Shown piece after piece: positions 1-8,396 of a DNA stretch of 64,000 nucleotides. Below the pieces are notes generated by a model. It searched no databases. It worked only from the letters and a program-made list of their open reading frames with translations, and was not told where the DNA came from. The DNA comes from Bacillota bacterium (GTDB taxonomy: Bacteria; Bacillota; Clostridia; Monoglobales; Firm-18). The translations under genes and the position numbers were made by a program. Where the stretch lies: contig JALOAJ010000005.1 of the NCBI GenBank assembly GCA_023228885.1, positions 1 through 64,000 on the forward strand, given 5' to 3'. The stretch's first letter is position 1; the number at the start of each line of letters is the position of its first letter.

Positions 1-814
1 TAACGGTGTTTGAACGAAAACCGACTTTAACATTGTTATCATGCACCGATTCCCTAAGGCTGACCGCAACCAAAGCTGTTTCCAAACTTCGAGGAATATT
101 GATAAGCCCGCCCGCTTCTTCTTCCGACACGCCCGCTTTCAAAATTTGCTCTTTTGTAACGCTGACTATTGCAACCTTGCCTTCGCAATAGGTTTTAAAA
201 GAATTAAAAGCATCGCGCATAATCATAATTTTGGGTTTAGACTTTTTTTCAAATAAAACTTCGTTTATATGCGCATGATTAATTCCCGTTTCAACCAAAC
301 TTGCTGCAATTCGGTATGTATTCGCGGTGGTGCTGCTAAACGAAAAACAACCTGTGTCACTTGATATGGCAACATATAAATTGTTGGCTATTTGCTTTGT
401 GAGGGGAATTTTCATATATTCAGCCAAGTGGAATATAATTTCACCTGTTGCCGCTGCATTTTCATTAATGCAATTATATTTTGCAAACCTTGTATTGGTG
501 TTATGATGGTCTATATTTATTGTTTCCGCACATTGTTCAAAAATTTCAGCACGGCTGCCCAGCCGAAAGATGTCCCCGCAATCCACCGCAATCACAATGT
601 CGAATTGCGGCATTTTAGCTTGCTTTGTACCGTAAAGCAAGCTGCATATCAGCGGGTTATCTTCTTCGGGCACAACAACAGCGTGTTTACCCAGATGCTC
701 TAACATCAGCTTAAGGGCAAATGCAGAGCCCAAGCAATCACCGTCCGCATTTTTATGGGGCAAAATGATGAACTTTTCCCCTTTTTTTAATATTGGCGAT
801 ATATCTTTAAACAT
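1..814 (-). CDS. nrnA: DHH/DHHA1 phosphoesterase, NrnA-like (3' end outside window)
   Basis: Partial gene read on the minus strand from an ATG at 814-812; the stop lies beyond base 1. The translation begins MFKDISPILKKGEKFIILPH and contains the DHH-family signatures NADGDCLGSA (about residues 21-30), DCGD and DHHNT. These aspartates and histidines bind the two metal ions. NrnA-type enzymes degrade very short RNA oligonucleotides (nanoRNA) and dephosphorylate pAp in the cytoplasm. The start overlaps the rbfA stop by 8 bases, so the two are translationally coupled. Last visible member of the nusA operon, the usual place for nrnA in Firmicutes. The family is clear; exact substrate preference is inferred. 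Confidence 0.9.
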   Translation of the reverse strand, partial: MFKDISPILKKGEKFIILPHKNADGDCLGSAFALKLMLEHLGKHAVVVPEEDNPLICSLLYGTKQAKMPQFDIVIAVDCGDIFRLGSRAEIFEQCAETINIDHHNTNTRFAKYNCINENAAATGEIIFHLAEYMKIPLTKQIANNLYVAISSDTGCFSFSSTTANTYRIAASLVETGINHAHINEVLFEKKSKPKIMIMRDAFNSFKTYCEGKVAIVSVTKEQILKAGVSEEEAGGLINIPRSLETALVAVSLRESVHDNNVKVGFRSNTV

Positions 815-1166
815 TGCCCCCTCCGTTTTTGTTTATTTTATCTAATATCTTATTAATATGAGCGCCGTGCTCAATGGAGTGGTCAAGCTTAAAAATAACC
901 TCCGGCGTATAGCGCAAACCTATCCTGCTCCCTATTTCTTTGCGCACAAAGCCGGCAGCGTTTTTAAGCCCATCAATTGTATTTTGCTGCTGCGTGCTAT
1001 CACCAAGCACACTTACATATATTTTGCACCATTTCATGTCTTTTGTTACATCAACACCAACAACGCTTGTCATTTGCGCTATTCTGGGGTCTTTTAACTG
1101 CCTTATTATAGCGCTGACCTCTTTTTTTACTTCTTCATTTATTCGGTTGATTCTGTTAGCGCTCAT
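807..1166 (-). CDS. rbfA: 30S ribosome-binding factor A
   Basis: 119 residues, normal for RbfA. It binds free 30S subunits and helps mature the 16S rRNA 5' end, and is needed for growth in the cold. The sequence starts MSANRINRINEEVKKEVS and has the single KH-type fold with the typical ISVLGD-like strand (here YVSVLGD) and the C-terminal motif around PEVIFKLDHSIEHGAHI. It sits 21 bases downstream of infB and overlaps nrnA, the conserved infB-rbfA-nrnA order. Confidence 0.95.
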   Translation of the reverse strand: MSANRINRINEEVKKEVSAIIRQLKDPRIAQMTSVVGVDVTKDMKWCKIYVSVLGDSTQQQNTIDGLKNAAGFVRKEIGSRIGLRYTPEVIFKLDHSIEHGAHINKILDKINKNGGGNV

Positions 1167-1187
1167 CTTTATGCACCGCCTTTTGCA

Positions 1188-3425
1188 TTATTTAGGGATT
1201 TCCTCCATAATAAAGCTTTCGATAACATCCCCTTCTTTAATATCGTTGAACTTTTCAAGCCCCATGCCGCATTCGTAACCTGCCAAAACTTCTTTTGCGT
1301 CATCCTTAAAGCGTTTGAGCGAATCCAACTTACCCTCATGAATTACAATACTGTCGCGAACAACCCGCACTTCGCTGTTGCGGATGATTTTTCCGTCCGT
1401 TACATGACAGCCCGCAATTGTTCCGATTGCGGAAACCTTAAAGGTTTGCCTAACTTCAGCGTGCCCAAGCACCTTTTCGCGATACACAGGGTCCAACATA
1501 CCCTTCATTGCCGCCTCTATTTCTTCTATTGCTTGGTATATAACTCTATATAAACGGATTTCAACATTTTTCATAGATGCCGATTCCACTATTATGGCGT
1601 TAGGCCGAACATTAAAGCCTATAATTATGGCATTTGATGCGGATGCAAGCAGTATGTCCGATTCGGTGATTCCGCCCACGCCGGCATGTATAATGTTTAT
1701 TCGCACTTCTTCGTTAGTTAGCTTTAAAAGGGATTGGCTTATTGCTTCTGCCGAGCCTTGAACATCCGCTTTTATAATAAGGTTAAGCGTTTTTATTTGC
1801 CCCTGCTTTATTTGGTCGAACAGCGAATCAAGCGAAACAATTTGTTGCGGCGATTGGCTGTGTTTTTCCTTTTGCAGTTGTTTTCGTCCGTCGACTATCG
1901 TTCGCGCCTTTTTCTCATCATCCATAACATAAAACAACTCGCCCGCATCAGGCGCTTCGTTTAACCCCATTATTTCAACTGGCATTCCCGGACCTGCTTT
2001 GGTAATGCGCTTGCCGGTGTCGTCAATCATCGCGCGAACTTTACCCATGGATGTTCCCGCAAATAAAATATCACCCGTTTTAAGCGTTCCGTTTTGCACC
2101 AAAAGCGTTGCCACCGCACCTTTATTTTTATCCAAGCGCGACTCGATAACAGCGCCCTTTGCGGCACGGTTTGGGTTTGCTTTCAGTTCCTTCATATCCG
2201 CAACAAGCAATACCATTTCCAAAAGCGTATCTATATTTTGTCCTTTTAGCGCCGAGATGGGAACGCAAATGGTTTCGCCGCCCCATTCTTCCGGAACAAG
2301 CCCATGCTCCGTAAGCTGTTGCTTTACATTTTCGGGGTTTGCCTGCTCTTTATCAATTTTATTAATTGCAACAATAATATTGACGCCTGCCGCCTTTGCA
2401 TGGTTAATGGCTTCAACTGTTTGCGGCATAACGCCGTCATCCGCCGCAATTACAAGTATTGCTATATCGGTGACTTGCGCCCCTCTTGCGCGCATAGAGG
2501 TGAAAGCCTCATGCCCCGGCGTGTCAAGGAAGGTAATGTTTTTATTGTTTACACGAACTCTGTATGCGCCGATATGCTGGGTTATACCGCCTGCCTCGGT
2601 GTCAATTACATTAGCTTTTCTGATATAGTCAACAAGCTTGGTTTTACCGTGGTCAACATGACCCATAACGACAACAACGGGTGCGCGAGGGGAAAGCTGT
2701 TCCGGCGTATCCTCAAAATCGTTTATAAGAAGTTCCTCCGGCGTAATTATAATTTCTTTTTCTAAAATAATGTTAAATTCTTGCGCCACAACGCTTGCGG
2801 TGTCAAAGTCTATGCTTTGCGAAACAGATGCCATAACCCCTAACTGCATAAGGCATTTGATTACCTCTGTTGGCTGTTGTCCTATTTTTTCGGAAAAATC
2901 GCCAACTGAAATTTCGTCCGTAATATTTATAATTTTGGGTTCTTCCTTTTCCTGTTTTACGCTCGGTTGTTTTTGTTCTGCCACAACAGGGCGTTTATCA
3001 TATTTTGTCCTTCTTCTGCCCTTTTTAATCTTTTGTTTTTTCGTTGTGTCAATATCCTCAACCGCTTCCGGCACAAGCTCCTCGATTTTTTCGGTATCAA
3101 ACTTTGCCAAATCAACGGTTGAAGTTCTGGTATCCACATATCTTGCTTGTTTTTTTATCGGTTTATTTAAATCTTTTAATAAATCGTCATCCACCTTAAC
3201 AGGCTCTTTAACGGCAGGTTGCTGCTTTATCTTGTCTAAAATAAAGGTAAATTCCTCAACCTGATGTTTTTGGGTTAAGTAATCAAATATTATATCAAGC
3301 TCGTTTGATTCAAGCGAGCTGTTATATGTTTTAGGACGCCCACCCAGTTGTTTTAACACCTCTACTATCTGTGTACTTTTTAAACCAAGAGATTTTGCAA
3401 TTTCGTGCACCTTAACCCTAATCAT
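1188..3425 (-). CDS. infB: Translation initiation factor IF-2
   Basis: 745 residues. IF-2 is the GTPase that brings initiator fMet-tRNA to the 30S subunit and promotes 50S joining. Order of domains: two IF2_N-like segments (about 1-55 and 165-220) separated by a charged, low-complexity linker, then the G domain starting near residue 250 with the P loop GHVDHGKT, AGGITQHIGA, DTPGHEAF and NKID motifs, then domains II-IV. The linker is rich in Lys and Glu. ATG start at 3425 overlaps the ylxQ stop by 4 bases (ATGA-type coupling). Confidence 0.98.
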   Translation of the reverse strand: MIRVKVHEIAKSLGLKSTQIVEVLKQLGGRPKTYNSSLESNELDIIFDYLTQKHQVEEFTFILDKIKQQPAVKEPVKVDDDLLKDLNKPIKKQARYVDTRTSTVDLAKFDTEKIEELVPEAVEDIDTTKKQKIKKGRRRTKYDKRPVVAEQKQPSVKQEKEEPKIINITDEISVGDFSEKIGQQPTEVIKCLMQLGVMASVSQSIDFDTASVVAQEFNIILEKEIIITPEELLINDFEDTPEQLSPRAPVVVVMGHVDHGKTKLVDYIRKANVIDTEAGGITQHIGAYRVRVNNKNITFLDTPGHEAFTSMRARGAQVTDIAILVIAADDGVMPQTVEAINHAKAAGVNIIVAINKIDKEQANPENVKQQLTEHGLVPEEWGGETICVPISALKGQNIDTLLEMVLLVADMKELKANPNRAAKGAVIESRLDKNKGAVATLLVQNGTLKTGDILFAGTSMGKVRAMIDDTGKRITKAGPGMPVEIMGLNEAPDAGELFYVMDDEKKARTIVDGRKQLQKEKHSQSPQQIVSLDSLFDQIKQGQIKTLNLIIKADVQGSAEAISQSLLKLTNEEVRINIIHAGVGGITESDILLASASNAIIIGFNVRPNAIIVESASMKNVEIRLYRVIYQAIEEIEAAMKGMLDPVYREKVLGHAEVRQTFKVSAIGTIAGCHVTDGKIIRNSEVRVVRDSIVIHEGKLDSLKRFKDDAKEVLAGYECGMGLEKFNDIKEGDVIESFIMEEIPK

Positions 3426-3745
3426 TCACACACCCCCATAATTTCCTTGCCAATGCGTTTGAGCTCATTGGCAAAATTGCTGTCAATAACAGCAATTGCC
3501 GCTGTTTCATTTTTGCTTGCTATTTTACCGAATAATTGCTTGCTCCCGCATTTTATAACATCAACGCCATAGCTTGTGCATTTATCCGTAATTCGCTTTA
3601 TTGTCGGCTTTGAAGCGTCCTCCGACAATAAAACAAGCTTTGCTTTGCCGCCCCGAACAGCGTCAACCACATTATCGCCGCCCGAAACAACCTTGCCTGC
3701 TTTTACGGCAAGCCCAATCATACTATAAAATTTATTATCTTTCAA
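3422..3745 (-). CDS. ylxQ: Ribosomal L7Ae-family protein (YlxQ)
   Basis: About 107 residues of an L7Ae/L30e/Gadd45-type RNA-binding fold, with AVKAGKVVSGG near the start and LVLLSEDAS in the middle. Family members bind kink-turn RNA; the exact role of YlxQ is not settled. The reading frame is open to 3778, but a TTG at 3745 preceded by a GAGGTG site fits the family length and the usual KDNKFYSMIGLA beginning. It overlaps the end of ylxR by about 11 bases and infB by 4, in the conserved nusA-ylxR-ylxQ-infB order. Confidence 0.88.
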   Translation of the reverse strand: MKDNKFYSMIGLAVKAGKVVSGGDNVVDAVRGGKAKLVLLSEDASKPTIKRITDKCTSYGVDVIKCGSKQLFGKIASKNETAAIAVIDSNFANELKRIGKEIMGVCE

Positions 3746-4019
3746 TACCCAACAACACCTCGTATATTTCCTTGTCAACTTTAGCCTTCAAGTTTTTTTG
3801 TATGAGTGATAGTTTTTGGCTTTTTTCAATGCATTTTGCGTTATTGCAAACATATGCGCCCCTGCCGCCTGCCGAACGGTCAACATCAATCGAAATAATG
3901 CCGTCTGATGTTTTTGCAACCCTTATAAGCTCATCTTTTACTTTGTTTTGTCGGCATGCAATGCACATCCTAACACTTACCTTATTGCCTTTTTCATCAT
4001 ATATCTTATGCTTCGCCAT
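3735..4019 (-). CDS. ylxR: YlxR/RnpM family RNA-binding protein
   Basis: 94 residues. Has the YlxR hallmarks: RMCIACRQ near the N terminus, the GRGAYVC motif and a further Cys in NNAKC. In Bacillus the protein (RnpM) has been reported to bind the RNase P RNA and modulate its activity. Start overlaps the end of nusA by 14 bases. Second gene of the nusA operon here. Confidence 0.92.
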   Translation of the reverse strand: MAKHKIYDEKGNKVSVRMCIACRQNKVKDELIRVAKTSDGIISIDVDRSAGGRGAYVCNNAKCIEKSQKLSLIQKNLKAKVDKEIYEVLLGIER

Positions 4020-5058
4020 AATCGTCCTGCTGCGATTCGCTTTTTAATATATCAATTTTCCAGCCGGTCAGCTTTGCCGCAAGGCGAACGTTTTGCCCTT
4101 CCTTTCCTATTGCAAGCGAAAGTTGGTGCCCCGCAACCTCAACGGTGCATATTTTGGCTTCTTCATCCAATTTAACGCTTAAAGCGTTTGCCGGCGCAAG
4201 CGCCGCCGAGATGTATTCCGCTATGTTATCACTATATTTGATAATATCAAGCTTTTCGCCTTTTAATTCCTCTACAATTTTTTGCACCCTTATCCCTTTA
4301 TGCCCAACGCAAGCGCCGATTGGGTCAACATTTTGGTCATTGCTTGCAACAGCAATTTTTGTGCGTGAACCGGCTTCTCGTGAAATGCCTTTTATCTCTA
4401 CCGTGCCATTTTTTATTTCCGGCACTTCCAATTCAAAAAGACGACGAACAAGCCCCGGATGCGTTCTGGAAAGCAAAATTTGCGGGCCTTTTGTTGTTTT
4501 TTGAACTTCAACCACATAAAGCTTTATCCTTTGTCCCTGCTGGTAAACTTCCGAGCTTACCTGCTCTTGCGGTGCAAGCATAACCTCTGTTTTTCCTATA
4601 TCAATCATAATATTTCGCTTTTCAACCCGCTGAACTATGCCTGTGATAATGTCGTTTTCCTTGCTGGCAAATTCATCATAAAGCATTCCTCTTTCCGCCT
4701 CGCGTATGCGCTGCGTCACCACTTGTCGGGCAGTTTGGGCTGCAATTCTGCTAAAGGTTTGCGGAACGGTTTCCTCCTCCACAATATCCCCTATTTCATA
4801 AGCCGAGTTTATTCTTTTAGCCTCCGCCAAAGAAATTTGTGACACCGAGTCGTCAGCCATTTCAACCACTTTTTTTTGTAAAAACACCCTCATGCCGCCT
4901 GTTTGACGGTCTATTTGCACTCTTGCCGAGTAATTAGAACCATAATTTCTTTTGTATGCCGAAACAAGCGCCGCTTCAAGCGCTTCAATAAGAATGTCTT
5001 TACTAATACCCTTCTCTTTTTCAAACTCATCAAGTAAAACCAAAAAGTCTCCGTTCAT
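4006..5058 (-). CDS. nusA: Transcription termination/antitermination factor NusA
   Basis: 350 residues, the normal Firmicutes length without the C-terminal acidic repeats of enterobacteria. N-terminal RNA polymerase-binding domain (about 1-125), S1 domain (about 130-200, GIVQRVEKRNIMIDIGKTEVML region), then two KH domains with GACVGHKGIRVQ and AIGKEGQNVRLA. It modulates pausing, termination and antitermination. It is the first gene after the operon promoter; the rimP gene that normally precedes nusA is absent. Confidence 0.97.
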   Translation of the reverse strand: MNGDFLVLLDEFEKEKGISKDILIEALEAALVSAYKRNYGSNYSARVQIDRQTGGMRVFLQKKVVEMADDSVSQISLAEAKRINSAYEIGDIVEEETVPQTFSRIAAQTARQVVTQRIREAERGMLYDEFASKENDIITGIVQRVEKRNIMIDIGKTEVMLAPQEQVSSEVYQQGQRIKLYVVEVQKTTKGPQILLSRTHPGLVRRLFELEVPEIKNGTVEIKGISREAGSRTKIAVASNDQNVDPIGACVGHKGIRVQKIVEELKGEKLDIIKYSDNIAEYISAALAPANALSVKLDEEAKICTVEVAGHQLSLAIGKEGQNVRLAAKLTGWKIDILKSESQQDDYGEA

Positions 5059-5163
5059 TTTTTTGAAACCTCTCCTTATCTGTTAAAATCAAATAGGGAA
5101 TTTGCGCTATCCATCTATTTAATATGTTATGCTTTTGAATTTAACTATAAAATACAACGAAAG

Positions 5164-5183
5164 AGTGGGATTGTGCCCACTCC
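5164..5183 (-). promoter_or_regulatory. Leader hairpin of the nusA operon
   Basis: A 7-base perfect inverted repeat (GAGTGGG / CCCACTC, 6-base loop) lies just downstream of the sigma-A promoter at 5210-5237 and about 105 bases before nusA. On the minus strand it is followed by TTTCGTTGTATTTT, so it could act as a weak terminator/attenuator or as a protein-binding leader. I recall a very similar GAGTGGG hairpin in front of rimP in many Firmicutes; that is memory, not a search. Confidence 0.6.
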
Positions 5184-5209
5184 TTGCCGTTTACTTCTCA
5201 TTATTAATA

Positions 5210-5237
5210 TTATAACTTAGTTTTCACAACAATGCAA
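5210..5237 (-). promoter_or_regulatory. Sigma-A promoter of the nusA operon
   Basis: On the minus strand, -35 TTGCAT (5237-5232) and -10 TATAAT (5215-5210) are separated by about 17 bases. Transcription would start just before the GAGTGGG hairpin and run into nusA. Confidence 0.75.
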
Positions 5238-5366
5238 GTCTTTTTGTTTATTTGTTTGAGCATAATAAAACAAACCCATTTTGCGCAAATTGGTCAAAAA
5301 AGCAGTTTTGTTGAATATAGAGCGGAATTTACGAAATAATACTGATAGGGTTCAACTCCCCCATGC

Positions 5367-5861
5367 TTAAGGCAAAGAATTTGTGTATGTCAAAAAGGTA
5401 TATTCGGTGTCGTTATAAGTTTTTAAATGGGATTTTTCCGCTACACTCCAGTTTTCCGCCAAATCAAGGTTCGGAAAATGTTTGTCTGCGGAAAAGCTTT
5501 TATAAATTTTCGTGACATATGCCCTTTTGCAAAAAGGCAGCAGTAATTTATAAATTTCCTGCCCGCCGATAATGAATATGTTGTCAGCGCTGTATTGCTT
5601 TAATTGTTTTAAGAGTGTTTCGGAATTGTTGCACACGATTGCCCCGCTTGCTTTAAATAAAGGGTTTTGCGACATCACAATATTTGTGCGGTTTTTAAGC
5701 GGCGCGCCGCCGGGCAACGATTGCAATGTTGCGCGCCCCATAACAACCACTTTGCCAAGCGTTTTTTGACGGAAAAATGCCATATCCTCCGGGATTGAAG
5801 CAAGCAGCTTGCCGTCACAGCCTATTCCCCAGTTTTGGTCAACCGCAACAATTAAATTCAA
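5367..5861 (-). CDS. dfrA: Dihydrofolate reductase
   Basis: About 164 residues. Reduces dihydrofolate to tetrahydrofolate with NADPH. Visible motifs: LIVAVDQNWGIGCDGKL, the helix PEDMAFFRQKT (Asp of the active site), VVMGRATLQSLPG and IIGGQEIYKLLLP. The open frame extends to 5897, but the TTG at 5861 is preceded by GGGAGG at ideal distance and starts exactly at the conserved first strand, so I prefer it. Monocistronic on the minus strand, divergent from spoVAD. Confidence 0.93.
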   Translation of the reverse strand: MNLIVAVDQNWGIGCDGKLLASIPEDMAFFRQKTLGKVVVMGRATLQSLPGGAPLKNRTNIVMSQNPLFKASGAIVCNNSETLLKQLKQYSADNIFIIGGQEIYKLLLPFCKRAYVTKIYKSFSADKHFPNLDLAENWSVAEKSHLKTYNDTEYTFLTYTNSLP

Positions 5862-6024
5862 AAAAAACGCCTCCCAATCAACAAGTGCAAATACCATTAT
5901 TTTTAAAGCAAATTAGCATAAGCAAATTTTATCATAATTACAAAGCACAGTCAATAAAACTATTTTTAATTTTGAAATAACCCGATAGCATTAAAAAAAC
6001 ATATATGAAAAATGAGGTGGCTGT

Positions 6025-7044
6025 ATGAAAGCGCAAAAGAGGCTTGGTAAACAAACGGTACAAATGGCAGGTGATGTTAAAATAATCGGCAACGCAAGCA
6101 TTGTCGGTAAAAAAGAGGCGGAGGGTCCGCTGCGCAATGATTTTGACACAACGGTTGACGATGGGTATTGGGGAGAGCAATCGTGGGAAAAGGCAGAAAC
6201 AAAGTTTCAGAAGGAAACAATAAATCTTGCCATCAGCAAGGCGGGCAAGTCGATTTCGGACATTAACTTGATGTTTACGGGCGACCTTATAAACCAATGC
6301 ACCTGCTCGTCATTTGGTGCGCGCGAACTTCAAATACCGTTTTACGGCATTTTCGGCGCATGCTCCACTATGGCGGAATCGCTTTCATTGGGCGCAATTG
6401 CGGTTGACGGAGGGTTTGCCGAAAATGTTTTATGCGGCACAAGCAGTCACTTTGCATCTGCCGAAAAACAGTTTAGGCTGCCCCTCGAATACGGCGGGCA
6501 ACGCCCCCCAACAGCGCAATGGACCGTTACCGGCAGCGGCATGACGGTGCTGTCAAACGAAGGGGAAGGGATGTTTATAACTCACCTGACAACCGGCGTA
6601 ATAAACGACAACGGAATAAAGGATGCGAACAACATGGGGGCGGCAATGGCGCCGGCGGCGGCGGATACCATAATAACCCACCTGCGTGACACCGGCAGAC
6701 AGCCGGAATTTTACGACCTTATAGCAACGGGCGACTTGGGCTCGTTCGGAATGTCAATTGTACGGGATTTGACGCAAAAAAATGATTTATCCCTTGGGCA
6801 GAATTATAATGATTGCGGGGTAATGATATTTGATACCAAAAAGCAAGACGTTCATGCAGGCGGCAGCGGTTGCGGTTGTAGCGCGGCGGTGCTTTGCGGG
6901 CATATATTAAAACAAATGCAAGAGGGCAACTTAAAGAATGTGCTTTTTGTTGGAACAGGAGCGTTGCTGAGCACAACAAGCGTGCAGCAGGGAGAAACAA
7001 TCCCTGCAATCGCACATGCGGTGGCTATTTCGGTTTCAAAATAA
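6025..7044 (+). CDS. spoVAD: Stage V sporulation protein AD
   Basis: 339 residues, full family length. SpoVAD has a thiolase-like fold and binds dipicolinic acid for its uptake into the developing spore. Recognised by the beginning QKRLGKQTVQM, the segment DDGYWGEQSWEKAE, and the FGACSTMAESL and GSGCGCSA regions. ATG start with GAGGTGG upstream. Followed 32 bases later by spoVAE. The spoVAC gene that normally precedes spoVAD is not here. Confidence 0.95.
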   Translation: MKAQKRLGKQTVQMAGDVKIIGNASIVGKKEAEGPLRNDFDTTVDDGYWGEQSWEKAETKFQKETINLAISKAGKSISDINLMFTGDLINQCTCSSFGARELQIPFYGIFGACSTMAESLSLGAIAVDGGFAENVLCGTSSHFASAEKQFRLPLEYGGQRPPTAQWTVTGSGMTVLSNEGEGMFITHLTTGVINDNGIKDANNMGAAMAPAAADTIITHLRDTGRQPEFYDLIATGDLGSFGMSIVRDLTQKNDLSLGQNYNDCGVMIFDTKKQDVHAGGSGCGCSAAVLCGHILKQMQEGNLKNVLFVGTGALLSTTSVQQGETIPAIAHAVAISVSK

Positions 7045-7076
7045 AAAGCAGTATAAGAAAGGCGGATGATTTAAAG

Positions 7077-7430
7077 TTGAATTATTTAAATGTGTTTTGG
7101 GTAGGCGGAATTTTATGCGCAATAGGGCAGGTGCTTATAGATAAAACAAAGCTTACGCCGGCAAGGATACTTGTTTTATATGTGGTTTTGGGGGTGTTTT
7201 TAACCGGTTTGGGTTTATATCAGCCGATTGTGGATTATGCGGGGGCGGGTGCAACGATACCGCTTACCGGGTTTGGATATGCGCTTGCCAAGGGTGTGGA
7301 AAAGGCGGTTGACCGCGTTGGTTTTATGGGAATCTTCACCGGCGGATTGACCGCAACGGCGGCGGGGATATCGGCGGCAATGTTTTTTGGGTATATATTT
7401 GCTTTGATTTTTAAACCAAAAGAAAAGTAG
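7077..7430 (+). CDS. spoVAE: Stage V sporulation protein AE
   Basis: 117 residues, integral membrane protein of the SpoVA dipicolinate channel. TTG start at 7077 after an AAAGGCGG site; the frame is open further upstream inside spoVAD but the extra sequence is unrelated to the family. Hydrophobic helices at about 3-20, 29-50, 63-75 and 85-112; conserved segment GAGATIPLTGFGYALAKG. Cotranscribed with spoVAD, presumably in the forespore. Confidence 0.93.
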   Translation: MNYLNVFWVGGILCAIGQVLIDKTKLTPARILVLYVVLGVFLTGLGLYQPIVDYAGAGATIPLTGFGYALAKGVEKAVDRVGFMGIFTGGLTATAAGISAAMFFGYIFALIFKPKEK

Positions 7431-7438
7431 TTTGTAAT

Positions 7439-7450
7439 AAAAGCGGACAA
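7439..7450 (+). promoter_or_regulatory. AAAAGCGGACAA motif before spoIIIAA (possible SpoIIID site)
   Basis: The 12-base motif is repeated exactly at 8349-8360 before spoIIIAB, with almost the same distance to the start codon (about 36 bases). The core GGACAAGT fits the RRACARNY part of the SpoIIID consensus. An AT-rich TATATATATT follows and could be part of a sporulation promoter. Function inferred only. Confidence 0.4.
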
Positions 7451-7485
7451 GTTTGTATATATATTAAATATCGGGGGTGGAAAAC

Positions 7486-8337
7486 ATGATGGCAAAACGG
7501 ATAATTCTTAACAATTTACCGCCTGAAATTGCACAGCGGCTGCAAGATGTGTCTTTTTCAACTTTGGAGGAGGTGCGGCTTCGTGCCGGCAAAAGGCTTG
7601 CGCTTTGTGACGGCGGTTTAAATTCTGTTTTGCCATATGTTGTTTCACAAAAAGAAATTGAACAGACGGTTCAAATAATAAGCCGCTCTTCCGTTTATGC
7701 ATACATTGACGAAATAACAAATTGTTTTATTACCCTGGAAGGCGGACATCGGGTTGGGCTTTGCGGCAGGGCGGTTTTAGACGGCAATAAAATTATAAAT
7801 ATAACTCAAATGAGCGGTCTGAATTTTAGGATAGCCCGTCAGGTAAAGGGCGCGGCAGATAAAATAATGCCGTACATAACAAAAAACAGTTTGTGCAACA
7901 CCCTTATAGTATCTCCGCCTCAATGCGGAAAAACAACAATAATAAGGGATGTAGCGCGGCAGCTTGGCGAAACTTTCAAGGTGTCAATAATAGATGAGCG
8001 AGGTGAGATTGCGGCTGTAAGAGGGGGTGTTGCACAGCATGATGTAGGCGAAATGACGGATGTTTTAGACCTTTGTCCAAAATCAATCGGCATTCCGCTT
8101 ATGCTAAGGAGCATGTCGCCTGACGTTATAATAACAGACGAAATAGCGCATACCGACACCGAGGCGATACATAAAGCGCTCTCATGCGGCGTAAAAATTA
8201 TTGCAACGGCGCACGGAGACAGCGCCGAGCAGGTAAAACGAAGAATAAAAGCGCCTTCCGTTATGGAAGAATTCAACTGCGTTATAACGCTTAGCCGAAA
8301 AAAGGGTGTTGGAACAATAGAAAGTATAACCCTTTAA
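7486..8337 (+). CDS. spoIIIAA: Stage III sporulation protein AA (ATPase)
   Basis: About 283 residues. Secretion-type ATPase thought to energise the mother cell-forespore feeding-tube complex SpoIIIA-SpoIIQ. P loop SPPQCGKTT near residues 144-152, Walker B-like VIITDEIAH, and the conserved GGHRVGLCGRAV. A GTG at 7477 is also in frame, but it lies within the GGGGGTGG ribosome site, so ATG 7486 is chosen. First gene of the spoIIIA operon. Confidence 0.95.
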   Translation: MMAKRIILNNLPPEIAQRLQDVSFSTLEEVRLRAGKRLALCDGGLNSVLPYVVSQKEIEQTVQIISRSSVYAYIDEITNCFITLEGGHRVGLCGRAVLDGNKIINITQMSGLNFRIARQVKGAADKIMPYITKNSLCNTLIVSPPQCGKTTIIRDVARQLGETFKVSIIDERGEIAAVRGGVAQHDVGEMTDVLDLCPKSIGIPLMLRSMSPDVIITDEIAHTDTEAIHKALSCGVKIIATAHGDSAEQVKRRIKAPSVMEEFNCVITLSRKKGVGTIESITL

Positions 8338-8348
8338 ATTTCTGTTCT

Positions 8349-8360
8349 AAAAGCGGACAA
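8349..8360 (+). promoter_or_regulatory. Second copy of the AAAAGCGGACAA motif before spoIIIAB
   Basis: Exact repeat of the 7439-7450 motif in the 59-base gap between spoIIIAA and spoIIIAB, followed by CATAATAATATAT and a GGGGGG ribosome site. Matches the SpoIIID core less well than the first copy (last position G instead of C/T). Confidence 0.35.
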
Positions 8361-8396
8361 AGCATAATAATATATCTTAAAGGGGGGTGGAAAAGG

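Larger units (their letters stand above)
5059..5366. other. Intergenic region between dfrA and nusA
   Basis: 308 bases with no convincing ORF. It holds the nusA promoter (5210-5237) and leader hairpin (5164-5183). Nothing else recognisable; in particular no rimP reading frame in any frame. Confidence 0.7.

Noticed and set aside
1999..2628. 209-codon plus ORF opposite infB
   Set aside because: Antisense shadow of the highly conserved IF-2 G domain.
5341..5366. GGGTTCAACTCCC resembling a tRNA T arm
   Set aside because: No acceptor, D or anticodon arm can be built around it; it lies right next to the dfrA stop.
5898..6024. Sigma-G promoter for spoVAD
   Set aside because: CATATAT near 6000 is close to a -10, but no -35 at proper spacing was found and it lies too near the start codon.
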